Positions 1 through 9,181 of a stretch of DNA of 64,000 nt are shown one piece after another. The first letter of the stretch is position 1. Each line of letters opens with the position of its first letter. Origin of the DNA: Syntrophus buswellii (lineage in GTDB: Bacteria > Desulfobacterota > Syntrophia > Syntrophales > Syntrophaceae); the NCBI RefSeq assembly GCF_046097065.1, contig NZ_CP175563.1, positions 806,001 through 870,000 on the forward strand, in the 5' to 3' direction. Both the position numbers and the translations under genes were made by a program. The notes below the pieces were generated by a model. It was not told where the DNA came from, ran no database searches, and saw only the letters and a program-made list of their open reading frames with translations.

Positions 1-359
1 CCGAACCCGTTACCCAGGCCGGCTATGACACCAAAGCCGAGCCACAGCAGCGGCAGGCTCCCTACCTGGTCGGCGTAGCCGGCTATCAGGGTTCCAAGGC
101 CGAAAAGGATACCGCCGATCGTAGCGACGAACTTCGGCCCCTTCTTGTCCACCAGCATGCCGCCGAACGCAGCGGAGATGCCGATCATGGCCATCAGAAT
201 CATCATGGTGGCCTGGGTGCTCGGCTCACTCCATCCGTGAACGGTCATGAGAGGTTTTTTGAAAACTGACCAGGCATAGACAGTACCCAGACACAGCTGC
301 ATGACGATGGCAGCTCCGGCAATGATCCAACGCTTGCTCTCTAAATTTTCGTTACTCAC
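1..359 (-). CDS. MFS transporter, oxalate/formate antiporter type (N-terminal part)
   Basis: The reading frame runs off the left edge; about 119 N-terminal residues are visible. It starts at a GTG (357-359) with a strong AGGAGGT Shine-Dalgarno at about 367-373, so the GTG start is well supported. The residues show at least three hydrophobic helices and the signature between helices 2 and 3 of the major facilitator superfamily (GGMLVDKKGPKF). The early GTVYAWSVFKKPL stretch is typical of the OxlT-like oxalate:formate antiporter subfamily. It lies in the same direction as, and downstream of, the formate dehydrogenase gene, with a terminator between them. That neighbourhood would suit formate or dicarboxylate exchange, but substrate cannot be read from the sequence. 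Family call is firm; substrate is inference. Confidence 0.8.
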   Translation of the reverse strand, partial: MSNENLESKRWIIAGAAIVMQLCLGTVYAWSVFKKPLMTVHGWSEPSTQATMMILMAMIGISAAFGGMLVDKKGPKFVATIGGILFGLGTLIAGYADQVGSLPLLWLGFGVIAGLGNGF

Positions 360-502
360 CTATGAATACCTCCTTGAATCAATATAAAATCCCCACTCTA
401 AAATACGCTCCCCCCTTTATAGGCAATTGAAAATAAATTCAAGGAAAAAAATCTCCTCAGATGACAAGCGTGTCTCCAAAGGAGCGTCTTAAGGAAAAAC
501 GA

Positions 503-552
503 AAGGTATTCAGGAGATAAACGATTATGCTCGTCTTACTCCTGAATACCTT
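503..552 (-). terminator. Intrinsic terminator of fdhA
   Basis: A perfect 14-bp inverted repeat (503-516 and 539-552) with a 22-nt loop lies just past the fdhA stop. Read on the minus strand the stem is followed by a T-rich tail (TTTCGTTTTTCC). It separates fdhA from the downstream transporter gene. Confidence 0.85.
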
Positions 553-574
553 AACGGGGGAGATGAACTTTTGA

Positions 575-3262
575 TTAAGCGCATTTCCTAAGCTTAACGG
601 CGCAGACCTTGTACTCCGGTATATCGGCCACCGGGTCGAGGGCTGCGATGGTCAGCCGGTTGACAGCGGCTTCGCTGTAGTGGAAGGGAATAAAGACCAC
701 ACCTTTCTCAACGCGCTTTCCGACGTCAGCTTTGAGCGTAATCGAACCTCGTCGCGAGGACACTTCGATCTCGTCACCCGGCTTGATTCCCAGCTCTTTC
801 GCGTCAGAGGGGTGTATTTCCACAAAGGCCTCCGGTGTCCGGGAGACAAGCCCCAGAGAGCGGCGGCTCATGGTGGCGGTGTGGTATTGGTACAGGATGC
901 GGCCCGTCGTCAGTACGAAGGGGAACTGCTCATCCGTCTGCTCGGCGGCCGGAACGTATTCGGTGACCGAGAAGAGGCCCTTTCCTCTCGTGAAGGTGAT
1001 TCCGTGCAGAATGGGCGTGCCGGGGTGATCGAGGGTGGGACAGGGCCACTGAATGCCGGTCTTGCCAATGCGCTCGTAGGTAATGCCCTTGTACGAGGCG
1101 GTCACATTGTTGATCTCGTCCATGACATCTTTTGCTGTTGCGTATTTCCAGCCAGCCCCCATTTTGTTCGCCAGGAGCTTCAGGATTTCCCAGTCATTCC
1201 TGGCCTCACCCGGAGCGCTTACGGCCTTGCGAACCATCTGGACCCGGCGCTCGGTATTGGTGAACGTGCCTTCCTTTTCGGCCCATGTGCATGAAGGCAG
1301 AACGACATCAGCCAGTAAAGCAGTTTCGTTGAGGAAGATATCCTGCACAACCAGCAGATCCAGCTTCGACAGGCAATGTTCGACATGGGACAGATCAGGG
1401 TCGGACATCATGGGATTTTCGCCCATGACCAGGAGAGCCTTGATGGTTCCTGCTCCTGCCCCCTCGATGATCCTGGGAATGGTGAGCCCCGGATTGGGAT
1501 TCAGTTCCACTCCCCATGCATCCTCGAATTTCCTGCGATGTTCCTCGTTGGCCACCTGCAGATACGCGGTGAAATTGCCGGGCAGGCAGCCCATGTCGCA
1601 GGCTCCCTGAACATTGTTCTGGCCCCGAAGGGGATTGACTCCTGTGCCGGGTTTCCCGATATTGCCTGTGATCATGGCCAGGTTGGCCAGGGATTTCACC
1701 GCATCCGTGCCGGTGATATGCTGTGTGATGCCCATAGCGTAAAGGATGGAAGCGGCCCCTGCCTTTGCATAGAGCCGGGCGGCTTCGATGAGATCCTCTC
1801 CTGGTATTGATGTAATGCTTTCGACATACTCGGGTGTATATTTTTTCACAGCCTCCTTGACGGCCTCAAAATTCTCGGTGCGCTCGGAAACGAATTTACT
1901 GTCCAGGAGATCTTCATCGATGATGATGTTTATCAGGCCGTTGATCCAGGCGATGTCCGTCCCCGGTTTCTGGCGCAGGTGCACTGTGGCGAACTTAGCC
2001 AGTTCGATGTTGCGCGGATCGGCCAGAATGAGCTTGGCGCCCCGCTGGGTTATGGCGCGTTTGACGACTGTTGCAATGACAGGATGATTCTCTGTGGTAT
2101 TTGACCCCGTGATCAGAAAGCAGTCGCTTTGGCCCAGGTCGGTGATCGAGTTGGTCATGGCTCCGGAACCGAAGGAAGCGGCCAGACCGGCCACTGTGGA
2201 GCTGTGTCAGAGACGGGCACAATGGTCCACATTGTTGGTGCCGACCACCGCGCGAAGGAGCTTCTGGAACAGGTAATTCTCTTCGTTGGTGCAGCGCGCC
2301 GATGACAGCCCCGCGATGGCATCGGCCCCGTGAGCTTGTTTGATCGAAGCCAGCTTTTCACCCACAAAACCTGCGGCCTCGTCCCAGGAGGCCTCCTTCA
2401 GCTCTCCATCCCTTCGAATCAAGGGCTTGGTCAAACGTTCGGGATGGTGAACATAATCGTAACCGAACCGTCCCTTGATGCACAGGCTGCCGAAATTCGG
2501 CGCGGGCATCCCTTCACGGTCCGTGGTTACCTTGACGATTTTGCCATTCTTGACGCGGACATCCATCTGGCAGCCGACCCCGCAGTAGCTGCAGGTGGTC
2601 CGGACCTTTTCCAGGTCCCTGGTTCGGCCCTGGAAACGCCCCTGCTTTTCGTACAGGGCTCCAACAGGGCAAACACGCAGGCATTCCCCGCAAAAGACGC
2701 AGTTCGATTCTTCATAACGCTGGCCGAAGGGAGGCCCGACCTTGGAGTTCGATCCTCTGCCGATATAATCGAGGACCAGATTGACCTGGATCTCGTTGCA
2801 GGCCCGCACGCAAAGGCCGCAGAGGACGCACTTGTTCATGTCGCGCACGATCATTTCATTGCCCGTTTCACCGGGAAGGAGGGTCGCAGGCCCATCGAAG
2901 CGCGGAGCGTCGAGGCCGAGTTCATAGGCCAGATCCTGCAGAACACAGTCACCGCTCGATTCGCAGGTGATGCAGTTGTGGTGGCCCTGGGTCATGAGCA
3001 TCTCCACGATGATCCTGCGGGCGTTCCGCACCCGCTCGGTATTCGTGGACACAACCATCCCGTCGCCTGCGGGCATCGCACAGGCGGCCATCAAGGAGCG
3101 CGCCCCCTCAATCTCGACCACGCACACGCGGCAGGCGCCAACGGGTTTAACCTGTTCCTGGTGGCACAATACGGGGATATGGATACCGGCAGACTTGGCT
3201 ACCTGGTATATCGTCTGTCCGGGGCTGAACTCGATTTCCTTTCCGTCGATAATAATTTTCAT
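575..3262 (-). CDS. fdhA: Formate dehydrogenase alpha subunit, selenocysteine-containing
   Basis: Catalyses formate/CO2 interconversion at a bis-molybdopterin (Mo or W) centre, in the cytoplasm (no signal peptide). The gene must be read through a UGA at 2207-2209 (residue 352): the context DHCARL-U-HSS is the selenocysteine context of formate dehydrogenases. Total about 895 aa. Order: N-terminal [2Fe-2S] ferredoxin domain (residues 1-80, C-x10-C-x2-C type), NuoG-like Cys/His segment, two [4Fe-4S] motifs (CVLCGLCVRAC, CVFCGECLRVCP), a Mo/W [4Fe-4S] motif (CSYCGVGC), then the molybdopterin oxidoreductase domain and dinucleotide-binding C-terminus. The N-terminal extension is that of NAD- or ferredoxin-linked soluble enzymes. 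Start ATG 3262 has AGGAGG upstream. No beta or gamma diaphorase subunit is adjacent. An IS element sits about 155 bp upstream. Confidence 0.93.
2177..2209 (-). other. Selenocysteine codon and bacterial SECIS hairpin of fdhA
   Basis: UGA at 2207-2209 is followed 11 nt later by a 7-bp stem (2189-2195 with 2177-2183) closed by a GGUCU loop (2184-2188). The GGUCU loop and its spacing match the E. coli fdhF-type SECIS recognised by SelB. Confidence 0.85.
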
Positions 3263-3306
3263 GAAGCCTCCTGATGCTGATTTTTATGCTAAATAAAACA
3301 ACACGG

Positions 3307-3335
3307 AATATGATTGAATATGGAGATCTTGTCAA
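3307..3335 (-). promoter_or_regulatory. Sigma70-type promoter of fdhA
   Basis: On the minus strand TTGACA (3330-3335), a 17-nt spacer and CATATT (3307-3312) precede the fdhA start by about 45 nt; an AGGAGG ribosome site follows at 3268-3273. The promoter lies between fdhA and the insertion sequence, so fdhA does not obviously depend on the IS. Confidence 0.6.
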
Positions 3336-3417
3336 GACAGATTATTTGTAATTTATCATTACATGTCCGGTGCGTGGAGATGAATAACTCGACTTTCGCA
3401 CAAGTTTACATATGCTT

Positions 3418-3444
3418 CCTGAATTCCCGGATCATTGTAGCGAG
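3418..3444. repeat. Left terminal inverted repeat of the IS1634-like element
   Basis: Begins CCTGAATTCCCG; matches, as reverse complement with mismatches, the sequence at 5140-5166. Confidence 0.6.
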
Positions 3445-3552
3445 GGGGGAGGTGTGGCGCCCAGTTTTGCGTAGAGATCCATTTGGTGTTTCGTTGTTTC
3501 ACCAAGCTGTAGTTTCTTCCCCGGCACTTCAAAGCACTCGATCCTGTCGAGT

Positions 3553-5040
3553 TCATCTAAAACTTCCTGTTAGGGTATAGTCCTTGAAGAGTTTGTTTTC
3601 CTGCATTTTACGGCTGATGTAGGATAGAAAGATGAGGGCGATGAACTGCACAAACAGCTTGCCGTCCAAGCTTTGTTCTGAGGAAACAGACAGGCGGTGG
3701 AGGTTCAGCCGTTCTTTCAGATTTTCGAAGGCCTTTTCCACAAGGTCCTTGTTCCTGTAGGTCGAAAGGGCCTCAATAGGGTCTTTGATTTCGTTGCTCA
3801 ACAGAGCGAAGTAACCGTAGTTGCGTTTCGCCTCTGCAATGGCCTCTTCCTTGGCAATGATTTTCATGCCTCGAACCGGTGTGGTTTTCATCTCAAAATA
3901 TTGGGCGTACTGCTTCTCGTGATCAGGATGGCGCTGATCGCTTTCCAACTCCGCCTGCAAATTGGCCAACCGACTATTGAAGGCTTTTTCATCTTCCAAA
4001 GCCCGATCAGGGGAATAATACAGATGAAGGTACATCCGGCGATCCGCGTTGAGCGTGTCCCCTCGATAGGGTCGATCCTGGACATAGCTCCATGTAATCG
4101 GTAAGGAATAGGCGTAAAGTTGGTAGTTCTGATGGTAATAGGTCCAGTTGCGCATTTTATCCCGAACGGATTCCAAATGGGTCTGCACAAGCTTCAGCGA
4201 TAACCTGGCGGCAATCAGAAACGTGATATGATGCCGATACAGGTCGTTGATGCTGGCGGCACTGAAAAAGCCCCGATCCATGACCACGTTGATCTTCTCA
4301 TATCCCAGGGTGTTCATGTCGGCCAGAACTTTTCTCAGGGTTTTCACATCGGGAATGTTTCCTGCCAGTTTCCGGTAATAGAAAGGCAAACGGGATTCTT
4401 GCCCGAAAAGCAAAGCCAGGTTGATCTGTTCCAGGAGTTCGTGATTCTTGCTGTTCCCGCAACGCACCTGCCTGAGACATTTGGAATAACTGGAAACGGA
4501 CGTACTGTCGTAGGCAAGATATTCCCTCTCTACCCGCCGTTTCCCCTGAATCCGGAAAAATCGTTGCCGGGCTTCCTCGGTAATGGATGCGAAGAGTTCG
4601 CTGCTCCGCTGTGAGAGGATAACCGCGCCATGAGGGTGGCGATGGATTGCGGCCCATCGGGAAAATCGACTCAGAGGATTTCTATCCTCAAGTATCAGGT
4701 AATAGGCAATGGACAGGATCTGTCGATAACTCTCGGGGAAGCATGTCTTCAGATCTTCCGTCACACCCGTGTCCTCTCCGATGCGGTCAAAAAGATAGGT
4801 GGCGCCATAAAAACTCCGCGCGGTCCTTGTTATCGGCACTGGCCCTCGCTTGATTTTTTCTCCGGCGATGTCTTGTGCTTTTTTTCTGGTTGGAACGACT
4901 TCTTGCGTTTGGGGATCCAGTCTCCCGATGCATTTGCGCTTCGCCCGAGACTGTCGTTTATCCTTGTCCCAGTAGGAAATCGATTCGTATGCGTAGGTGA
5001 CCCCTGTCTTTTTGTTGGTCTGATAGACGATAGCCGGCAT
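3553..5040 (-). CDS. IS1634-family transposase
   Basis: DDE transposase of about 495 aa, full length for the family, with no visible internal stop. The start at 5040 (MPAIVYQTNKK) is chosen because a GAGGGGG ribosome site lies 8 nt upstream and because this is the usual family N-terminus; the reading frame is open for 16 further codons upstream. Recognisable segments include the N-terminal SYWDKDKRQSRAKRKCIG block, the central VVMDRGFFSAASI segment around the second acidic residue, and the C-terminal YRNKDLVEKAFENLK region around the catalytic Glu. A palindrome (about 5057-5079) lies between the right end and the start and may belong to the transposase promoter. It probably catalysed its own insertion here. 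Confidence 0.85.
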   Translation of the reverse strand: MPAIVYQTNKKTGVTYAYESISYWDKDKRQSRAKRKCIGRLDPQTQEVVPTRKKAQDIAGEKIKRGPVPITRTARSFYGATYLFDRIGEDTGVTEDLKTCFPESYRQILSIAYYLILEDRNPLSRFSRWAAIHRHPHGAVILSQRSSELFASITEEARQRFFRIQGKRRVEREYLAYDSTSVSSYSKCLRQVRCGNSKNHELLEQINLALLFGQESRLPFYYRKLAGNIPDVKTLRKVLADMNTLGYEKINVVMDRGFFSAASINDLYRHHITFLIAARLSLKLVQTHLESVRDKMRNWTYYHQNYQLYAYSLPITWSYVQDRPYRGDTLNADRRMYLHLYYSPDRALEDEKAFNSRLANLQAELESDQRHPDHEKQYAQYFEMKTTPVRGMKIIAKEEAIAEAKRNYGYFALLSNEIKDPIEALSTYRNKDLVEKAFENLKERLNLHRLSVSSEQSLDGKLFVQFIALIFLSYISRKMQENKLFKDYTLTGSFR

Positions 5041-5166
5041 ATGCGATCCCCCTCTCGTTACAATTATATGCATTGTAACGATGTGCAATGCAAGAAGAAA
5101 TCGCTCTTCTCTCCGTCCTATCGAAGACTTACTCTATTGCTCGTTACACTTTCTCGGGAACTCAGG

Positions 5167-6018
5167 GTGAATAGGAAGGAAGATAGAAAACCTCTGCCTG
5201 TTCCTTATGTTCCTCCAGCCATTGCTTGACAATTTTGCCATGATGAACACGAAGATTACCCAGAATGAGAAAGATCTTCCGGTCGGAACCTTTGATCAGA
5301 CGAGTCATGACTTGATCAAAAGCTCGGCATTCATGGCATTTTGGTACATCATGAAACGAACTTTGCCGCCATTGGTGATGGACGATATCATGCTGACACG
5401 GCTCTTTTTAGCTACCATCCTGATGACCGGTTTTTCTCCTTTGGGGGCAAAACCCCGGACACGATTGGCACCTGTCTGAACACCCGTCTCATCACCCCAG
5501 TGAATTTCTGCCTTCTGTTGCTTCGCTCGCGTGGCTATGATCGGATAATCCTCATCCAGCCACTTCTTCACTGCCTCAGTATTCTGCTCGTTGGCGCGCT
5601 TTACCGGTTTCTGTGTGGTCAACCCCCAGCGATGGAGATATTCTCCAACCGTCCGGATAGGCATATCGACTTTATAGAGCCGCTTGATCAACAATCTCAC
5701 GGCATCTCGCGTCCACAGGGCAAAGGGCATTTTCATCTGGTCCGGCATCTTGTCAATCAATGCCTTTTGAATTTCCCTTTCTTGATCCGAGGAAAGTGTC
5801 CGTTGCCCTCCTGTGCGGCGACCGCGTCTTCCAAGCTGGATTGCCTTACCGCCTTCCTTCTTGTAGCGCTGCCATATCGTGCTGGCATGACTTTCACTGA
5901 TGCCCACACCCTCAGCTACTGCTCGGTTGGAAAAACCCTGCTTACGAAGTCGAATAATCTGTTTCCGTATCTGATGTTGGGTCTCTGGGCTATGCTTGCG
6001 TGCGTCTGTCTTTTCCAT
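5167..6018 (-). pseudogene. IS630-type transposase, frameshifted and 3'-truncated
   Basis: The N-terminal 237 codons encode two helix-turn-helix regions (NRAVAEGVGISESHAS and a DAVRLLIKRLY winged part) and the first catalytic Asp (IHWGDETGVQ). The frame then breaks near 5305-5320. In the next frame the protein continues as FDQVMTRLIKGSDRK and the typical LILGNLRVHHGK segment, up to PSYSP, where the family normally goes on to ELNPDE with the last catalytic Glu. There the IS1634-like element begins. A programmed frameshift is conceivable in this family, but loss of the catalytic Glu region makes this copy dead. Confidence 0.8.
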
Positions 6019-6105
6019 ATTTGTAGGATAGCGCGGAACACATTTAATTTATATATTTATTTGCCGACGCAATGATATTCTCTATCTCTTCAGAGTTTAT
6101 TGTAT

Positions 6106-7134
6106 TTATGGAAGAATCGTGCGGCCGTAACGGTTCAATTCTTTTTCCAGGAGATTCAGGATGGATAAGGGGTCTCCAGAATCGGCCGATCGGCCGGGAT
6201 AGAGATCATAGAGGCGGCGGTATGCCGGCGGGGTAAAATCCGGCATGAACACGTTGGCGCCGGAGGCAAGGGCCTTCAAACGCCCTTCGGGATGAAGGAC
6301 GGACATGGCGGTGGTGGCGGGAAGATGGATGACCGGACGGGTCAGCCGGACAAGCGCCAGGATGGTCAGAACCGGCAGAACCTCCCCGGGGGGACAGGAG
6401 GACAGGGGGGTCTGCGGATGAGGGAGGAAAGGGCCGATCCCTGCCATATCCGCATTCAAGGAGTCGATCAGGGAAATGTCGTCAGCCAGAACGGCGGCAT
6501 CCTGACCGGGCAGCCCCACCATATTTCCCGAACCCGTTTCAAAGCCCAGGTCTTTGAGCCACCCCAGGCACGTCAGCCTGTTTTCGAGCCGGGAACCGGG
6601 GCGAAGGCGATGGTACAGGGACGGCGAAGCCGTTTCGTGTTTGAGCAGATAGCGGTCGGCTCCGGCTTGCCGGAATGCCTGGTATTCCTCCCGCGGCCGT
6701 TCCCCAAGGGAAAGGGTGATGACCAGACCGGTCTCCCTTTTGATGGATTCGATCAGGCGGCAGAGCTTTTCCGCGTCGTAAAAGGGATCTTCTCCGGATT
6801 GCAGAACCAGCGTCCCGATGTTCGCCCTCTTGACGGCAAAAGCCGCTTCCAGGATTTCCCGATCGGTCATCCGGTAGCGCTTCAACTGCCGGTTTGCCTG
6901 CCGCAGGCCGCAGTACAGGCAGTTCCGCTCACAATAATTCGAAAACTCGACGATGCCGCGAAGATGAACGACATCCCCGACGGTTTCTTTTCTTCGGGCA
7001 TCGGCCGCAAAAAAAAGCGGCTGCAGGGCTTTCTCATCCCGCAGGGAAAGAAGGGCGATGAGATCCTCACGCCGGGGCGGGCCCGCTTCCTGAAGCCGTT
7101 CCAGGCATTCTTCCGTCTTTGAAGTCAACGTCAT
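6106..7134 (-). CDS. hydE: [FeFe]-hydrogenase maturation radical SAM enzyme HydE
   Basis: About 342 aa. HydE is a radical SAM enzyme needed to build the dithiomethylamine-bridged 2Fe subcluster of [FeFe]-hydrogenase. The SAM cluster motif is visible (NYCERNCLYCGLR, Cx3Cx2C, near residue 60), followed by a GTLVLQSGEDPF strand and a biotin-synthase-like barrel. The start at 7134 (MTLTSKTEECLERL) fits family length; upstream codons in the same frame overlap hydG and look non-coding. It begins 40 nt after hydG, in the same operon. The gene is the last before the IS elements. Confidence 0.92.
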   Translation of the reverse strand: MTLTSKTEECLERLQEAGPPRREDLIALLSLRDEKALQPLFFAADARRKETVGDVVHLRGIVEFSNYCERNCLYCGLRQANRQLKRYRMTDREILEAAFAVKRANIGTLVLQSGEDPFYDAEKLCRLIESIKRETGLVITLSLGERPREEYQAFRQAGADRYLLKHETASPSLYHRLRPGSRLENRLTCLGWLKDLGFETGSGNMVGLPGQDAAVLADDISLIDSLNADMAGIGPFLPHPQTPLSSCPPGEVLPVLTILALVRLTRPVIHLPATTAMSVLHPEGRLKALASGANVFMPDFTPPAYRRLYDLYPGRSADSGDPLSILNLLEKELNRYGRTILP

Positions 7135-7174
7135 CGGTTTCTTATGCCCGAGCCGCCGCGAAGGGAGAGGCCGT

Positions 7175-8569
7175 TCATATGAAGAGATCCCGTTCGCCCT
7201 GTTCGATTCTTTCGAGACGCTCCTCAAGAATCCGCCGCGTTTCCGGCTTTTCGGTCTCCGCCAGAAGCTGGGCCAGCAGGCGCTCTCCCACCTCCAGGGT
7301 CCTGGGAGAGGCATAATCCATGAGATATTCCTTGAAGGTCATCATGGCGTTGCTGCGGCAGAAGTGCTGAATCAGGCCGGGTTTGGCCAGGTCCATGAAA
7401 TCCCGGCCCGTCCGTCCGAGGCGGTAACAGGCCGTACAGAAGCTCGGGATATGCCCCCTGATCGCGATGTCATGGATGACCTCGTCCGCCGTTCTCGTGT
7501 CTCCGAGATTGAACTGCGCGGCGCGGAAATTTTCGCTGGAATCCTTCGTGTAGCCTCCGGGATTTGTTCTCGAGCCCGCACTGATCTGAGAAATTCCCAG
7601 CTCAAAGACGGCCGTCCGGATTTCAGGCGATTCCCGCGTGCTCAGGATCATGCCGGTATAAGGAACCGCCATTCGGATAATGGCCACGAGCTTTTTAAAC
7701 TCATCATCGCTGACCGGGCAGGGTGGGGAAATGGCGGCCGGGGCATTAAAAGCAGGCTCCAGCCTGGGAATGGAAATGGTGTGGGGGCCGACGCCGCAGT
7801 CCGCCTCCAGGGTCCGGGCATGAATGAGAAGCCCCAGGACTTCGTAACGGTAATCGTACAATCCGAAAAGGGCACCTATCCCGACGTCATCGATCCCCCC
7901 TTCCTGCGCCCGGTGCATCGCCGTGAGCCGCCAGGCGAAATCAGCCTTGGGGCCGCTGGGATGCATGGTCTTGTAGGTTTCGTGATGATAGGTCTCCTGA
8001 AAGAGGACATAGGTGCCGATGCTGGCCGCCTTCAAGCGCCTGAAGTCGGGTGCGCTCATGGGGGCGATCTCCACGTTGATGCGCCGGATTTCGCCACCCT
8101 CGTCGGTGCGGGTGGCATAGGCCGTCTCAATGGCCTCGATAAAATAATCAAGGCTGGAGCGGCTGGGATGTTCCCCGCAGAGCATCAGAAGGCGTTTATG
8201 TCCCTCTCTCTCGATTGCCCGGACTTCTTCCGCGATCTGATCCATGGTGAGGGCGACCCGGTTGAGATCCTGGTTGTCTCTACGGAAGCCGCAGTACAGG
8301 CAGTTGTTTGAACAGTAGTTGGCGATATACAGGGGTGCGAACAGAACGAGACGATTGCCGTATATGCCTTGCTTGATTTCCCTGGCCGCTTCGAAAATCG
8401 CCTGGAGCAGCTCCGGGTCCTCGGTCTGCAGAAGGACCGCCGTCTCTTCCACCGTCAGCCCCTTTAATTTTTTTGATTTTTCAATGATGTCAAGAACGTG
8501 CTTGTGATCGGGGGATTCCGATTTTACCAGCAGATCCTCAATTTCCCCATCTCTTATGAAATCTTTCAT
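7175..8569 (-). CDS. hydG: [FeFe]-hydrogenase maturation radical SAM tyrosine lyase HydG
   Basis: 464 aa. HydG cleaves tyrosine to give the CO and cyanide ligands of the hydrogenase H-cluster. The N-terminal radical SAM motif reads NYCSNNCLYCGFR. The C-terminal auxiliary cluster motif is CTAC followed after 22 residues by another Cys, which separates HydG from the related ThiH. The start ATG 8569 has an AAAGGA ribosome site. It follows the small ACT-domain gene by 19 nt and precedes hydE. Confidence 0.94.
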   Translation of the reverse strand: MKDFIRDGEIEDLLVKSESPDHKHVLDIIEKSKKLKGLTVEETAVLLQTEDPELLQAIFEAAREIKQGIYGNRLVLFAPLYIANYCSNNCLYCGFRRDNQDLNRVALTMDQIAEEVRAIEREGHKRLLMLCGEHPSRSSLDYFIEAIETAYATRTDEGGEIRRINVEIAPMSAPDFRRLKAASIGTYVLFQETYHHETYKTMHPSGPKADFAWRLTAMHRAQEGGIDDVGIGALFGLYDYRYEVLGLLIHARTLEADCGVGPHTISIPRLEPAFNAPAAISPPCPVSDDEFKKLVAIIRMAVPYTGMILSTRESPEIRTAVFELGISQISAGSRTNPGGYTKDSSENFRAAQFNLGDTRTADEVIHDIAIRGHIPSFCTACYRLGRTGRDFMDLAKPGLIQHFCRSNAMMTFKEYLMDYASPRTLEVGERLLAQLLAETEKPETRRILEERLERIEQGERDLFI

Positions 8570-8588
8570 GAAATCATTCCTTTCGATG

Positions 8589-8840
8589 TTATGAGGTTTT
8601 CTGAAGCGCCGATTTGACCTTGACGCCTGTCAGGGTCCCCAGCTTTCCCGTCATGGCTCCGATCTCGTCCGTGGTGCCATGAACAATGAGCGACAGGATG
8701 TGCAGTCCGGAAGGGGGGTAGGGAAGGCCCATCCGCCCGATGATAATGTCGCCGTATTCAGACAGAATCCTGTTGACCGAAGCGGCCTGTGCGGACCGCT
8801 GAGTAATGATGATGCTGATGGTGCCGATTCTTCTGTTCAT
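8589..8840 (-). CDS. TM1266-type iron-only hydrogenase system regulator (ACT-like)
   Basis: 83 aa. Matches the small ACT-fold proteins encoded in [FeFe]-hydrogenase maturation clusters (TM1266 family). Visible features: RRIGTISIIITQR strand at the N-terminus, IIIGRMGLPYP loop, HILSLIVHGT strand and a GKLGTLTGVKVKS end. A role in hydrogenase gene regulation is inferred in the literature from gene context. No clear Shine-Dalgarno is present before the ATG; a terminator hairpin ends only about 14 nt upstream. Confidence 0.85.
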   Translation of the reverse strand: MNRRIGTISIIITQRSAQAASVNRILSEYGDIIIGRMGLPYPPSGLHILSLIVHGTTDEIGAMTGKLGTLTGVKVKSALQKTS

Positions 8841-9181
8841 GGAATTTTTCCATAAAAAAAGAGGTTTGAGTCCCGCAGGGAATCAAACCTCTCTAGTCGC
8901 AAATGCCGGATCGTATCCTCATCCCCCTGCTTCCTGCAAATCCGTCTTTCCGAAATCGGGAGGTTCCAGATGCATTTCCTAAAGATATTTCATCCCCCTC
9001 GAGGTTAGAACGTCATCCTTCCCCTCAGGTATCAAAAGAGAGAGCCGTATTACAGGAAGCAAAAAAGATTTTTTCTTATCCTATAACGGCAAAATCCTGT
9101 CAACCTATTTTGGGTCGGCATTTTCCCGGGGGGCTGACCGGGATGGCGGTGAAACAACATCCACAAGTCCAGGAACGGGTC
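8841..9181 (-). other. Long leader between aspartase and the hyd regulator gene
   Basis: 341 nt without a convincing gene on either strand. On the minus strand it contains several small GAGG...CCTC hairpins between about 9040 and 8950, then the terminator. I compared it by eye with consensus features of the TPP, FMN, lysine, glycine, SAM, cobalamin and molybdenum-cofactor riboswitches and recognised none. Confidence 0.45.
8854..8891 (-). terminator. Intrinsic terminator immediately upstream of the hydrogenase regulator gene (possible attenuator)
   Basis: A 9-bp plus 4-bp stem (8883-8891/8861-8869 and 8878-8881/8871-8874, one mismatch, 3-nt loop) is followed on the minus strand by seven U residues (8860-8854) and then, 13 nt later, by the ATG at 8840. 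Any promoter for the regulator-hydG-hydE genes placed upstream must read through it. Confidence 0.8.

Larger units (their letters stand above)
3418..5166 (-). mobile_element. IS1634-family insertion sequence
   Basis: About 1.75 kb element carrying one transposase. Imperfect terminal inverted repeats are visible at 3418-3444 and 5140-5166 (shared CCTGA-TTCCCG and TGTA-CGAG blocks). A clear target duplication was not seen. Its right end abuts and truncates the reading frame of an IS630-type transposase. The continuation of that gene was not found on the left side, so the insertion was accompanied or followed by loss of DNA. Confidence 0.75.

Noticed and set aside
3359..3556. Remaining C-terminus of the IS630 transposase on the left side of the IS1634-like element
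   Set aside because: Frames here do not show the expected ELNPDE region; only a vague similarity at the very end, not enough to call.
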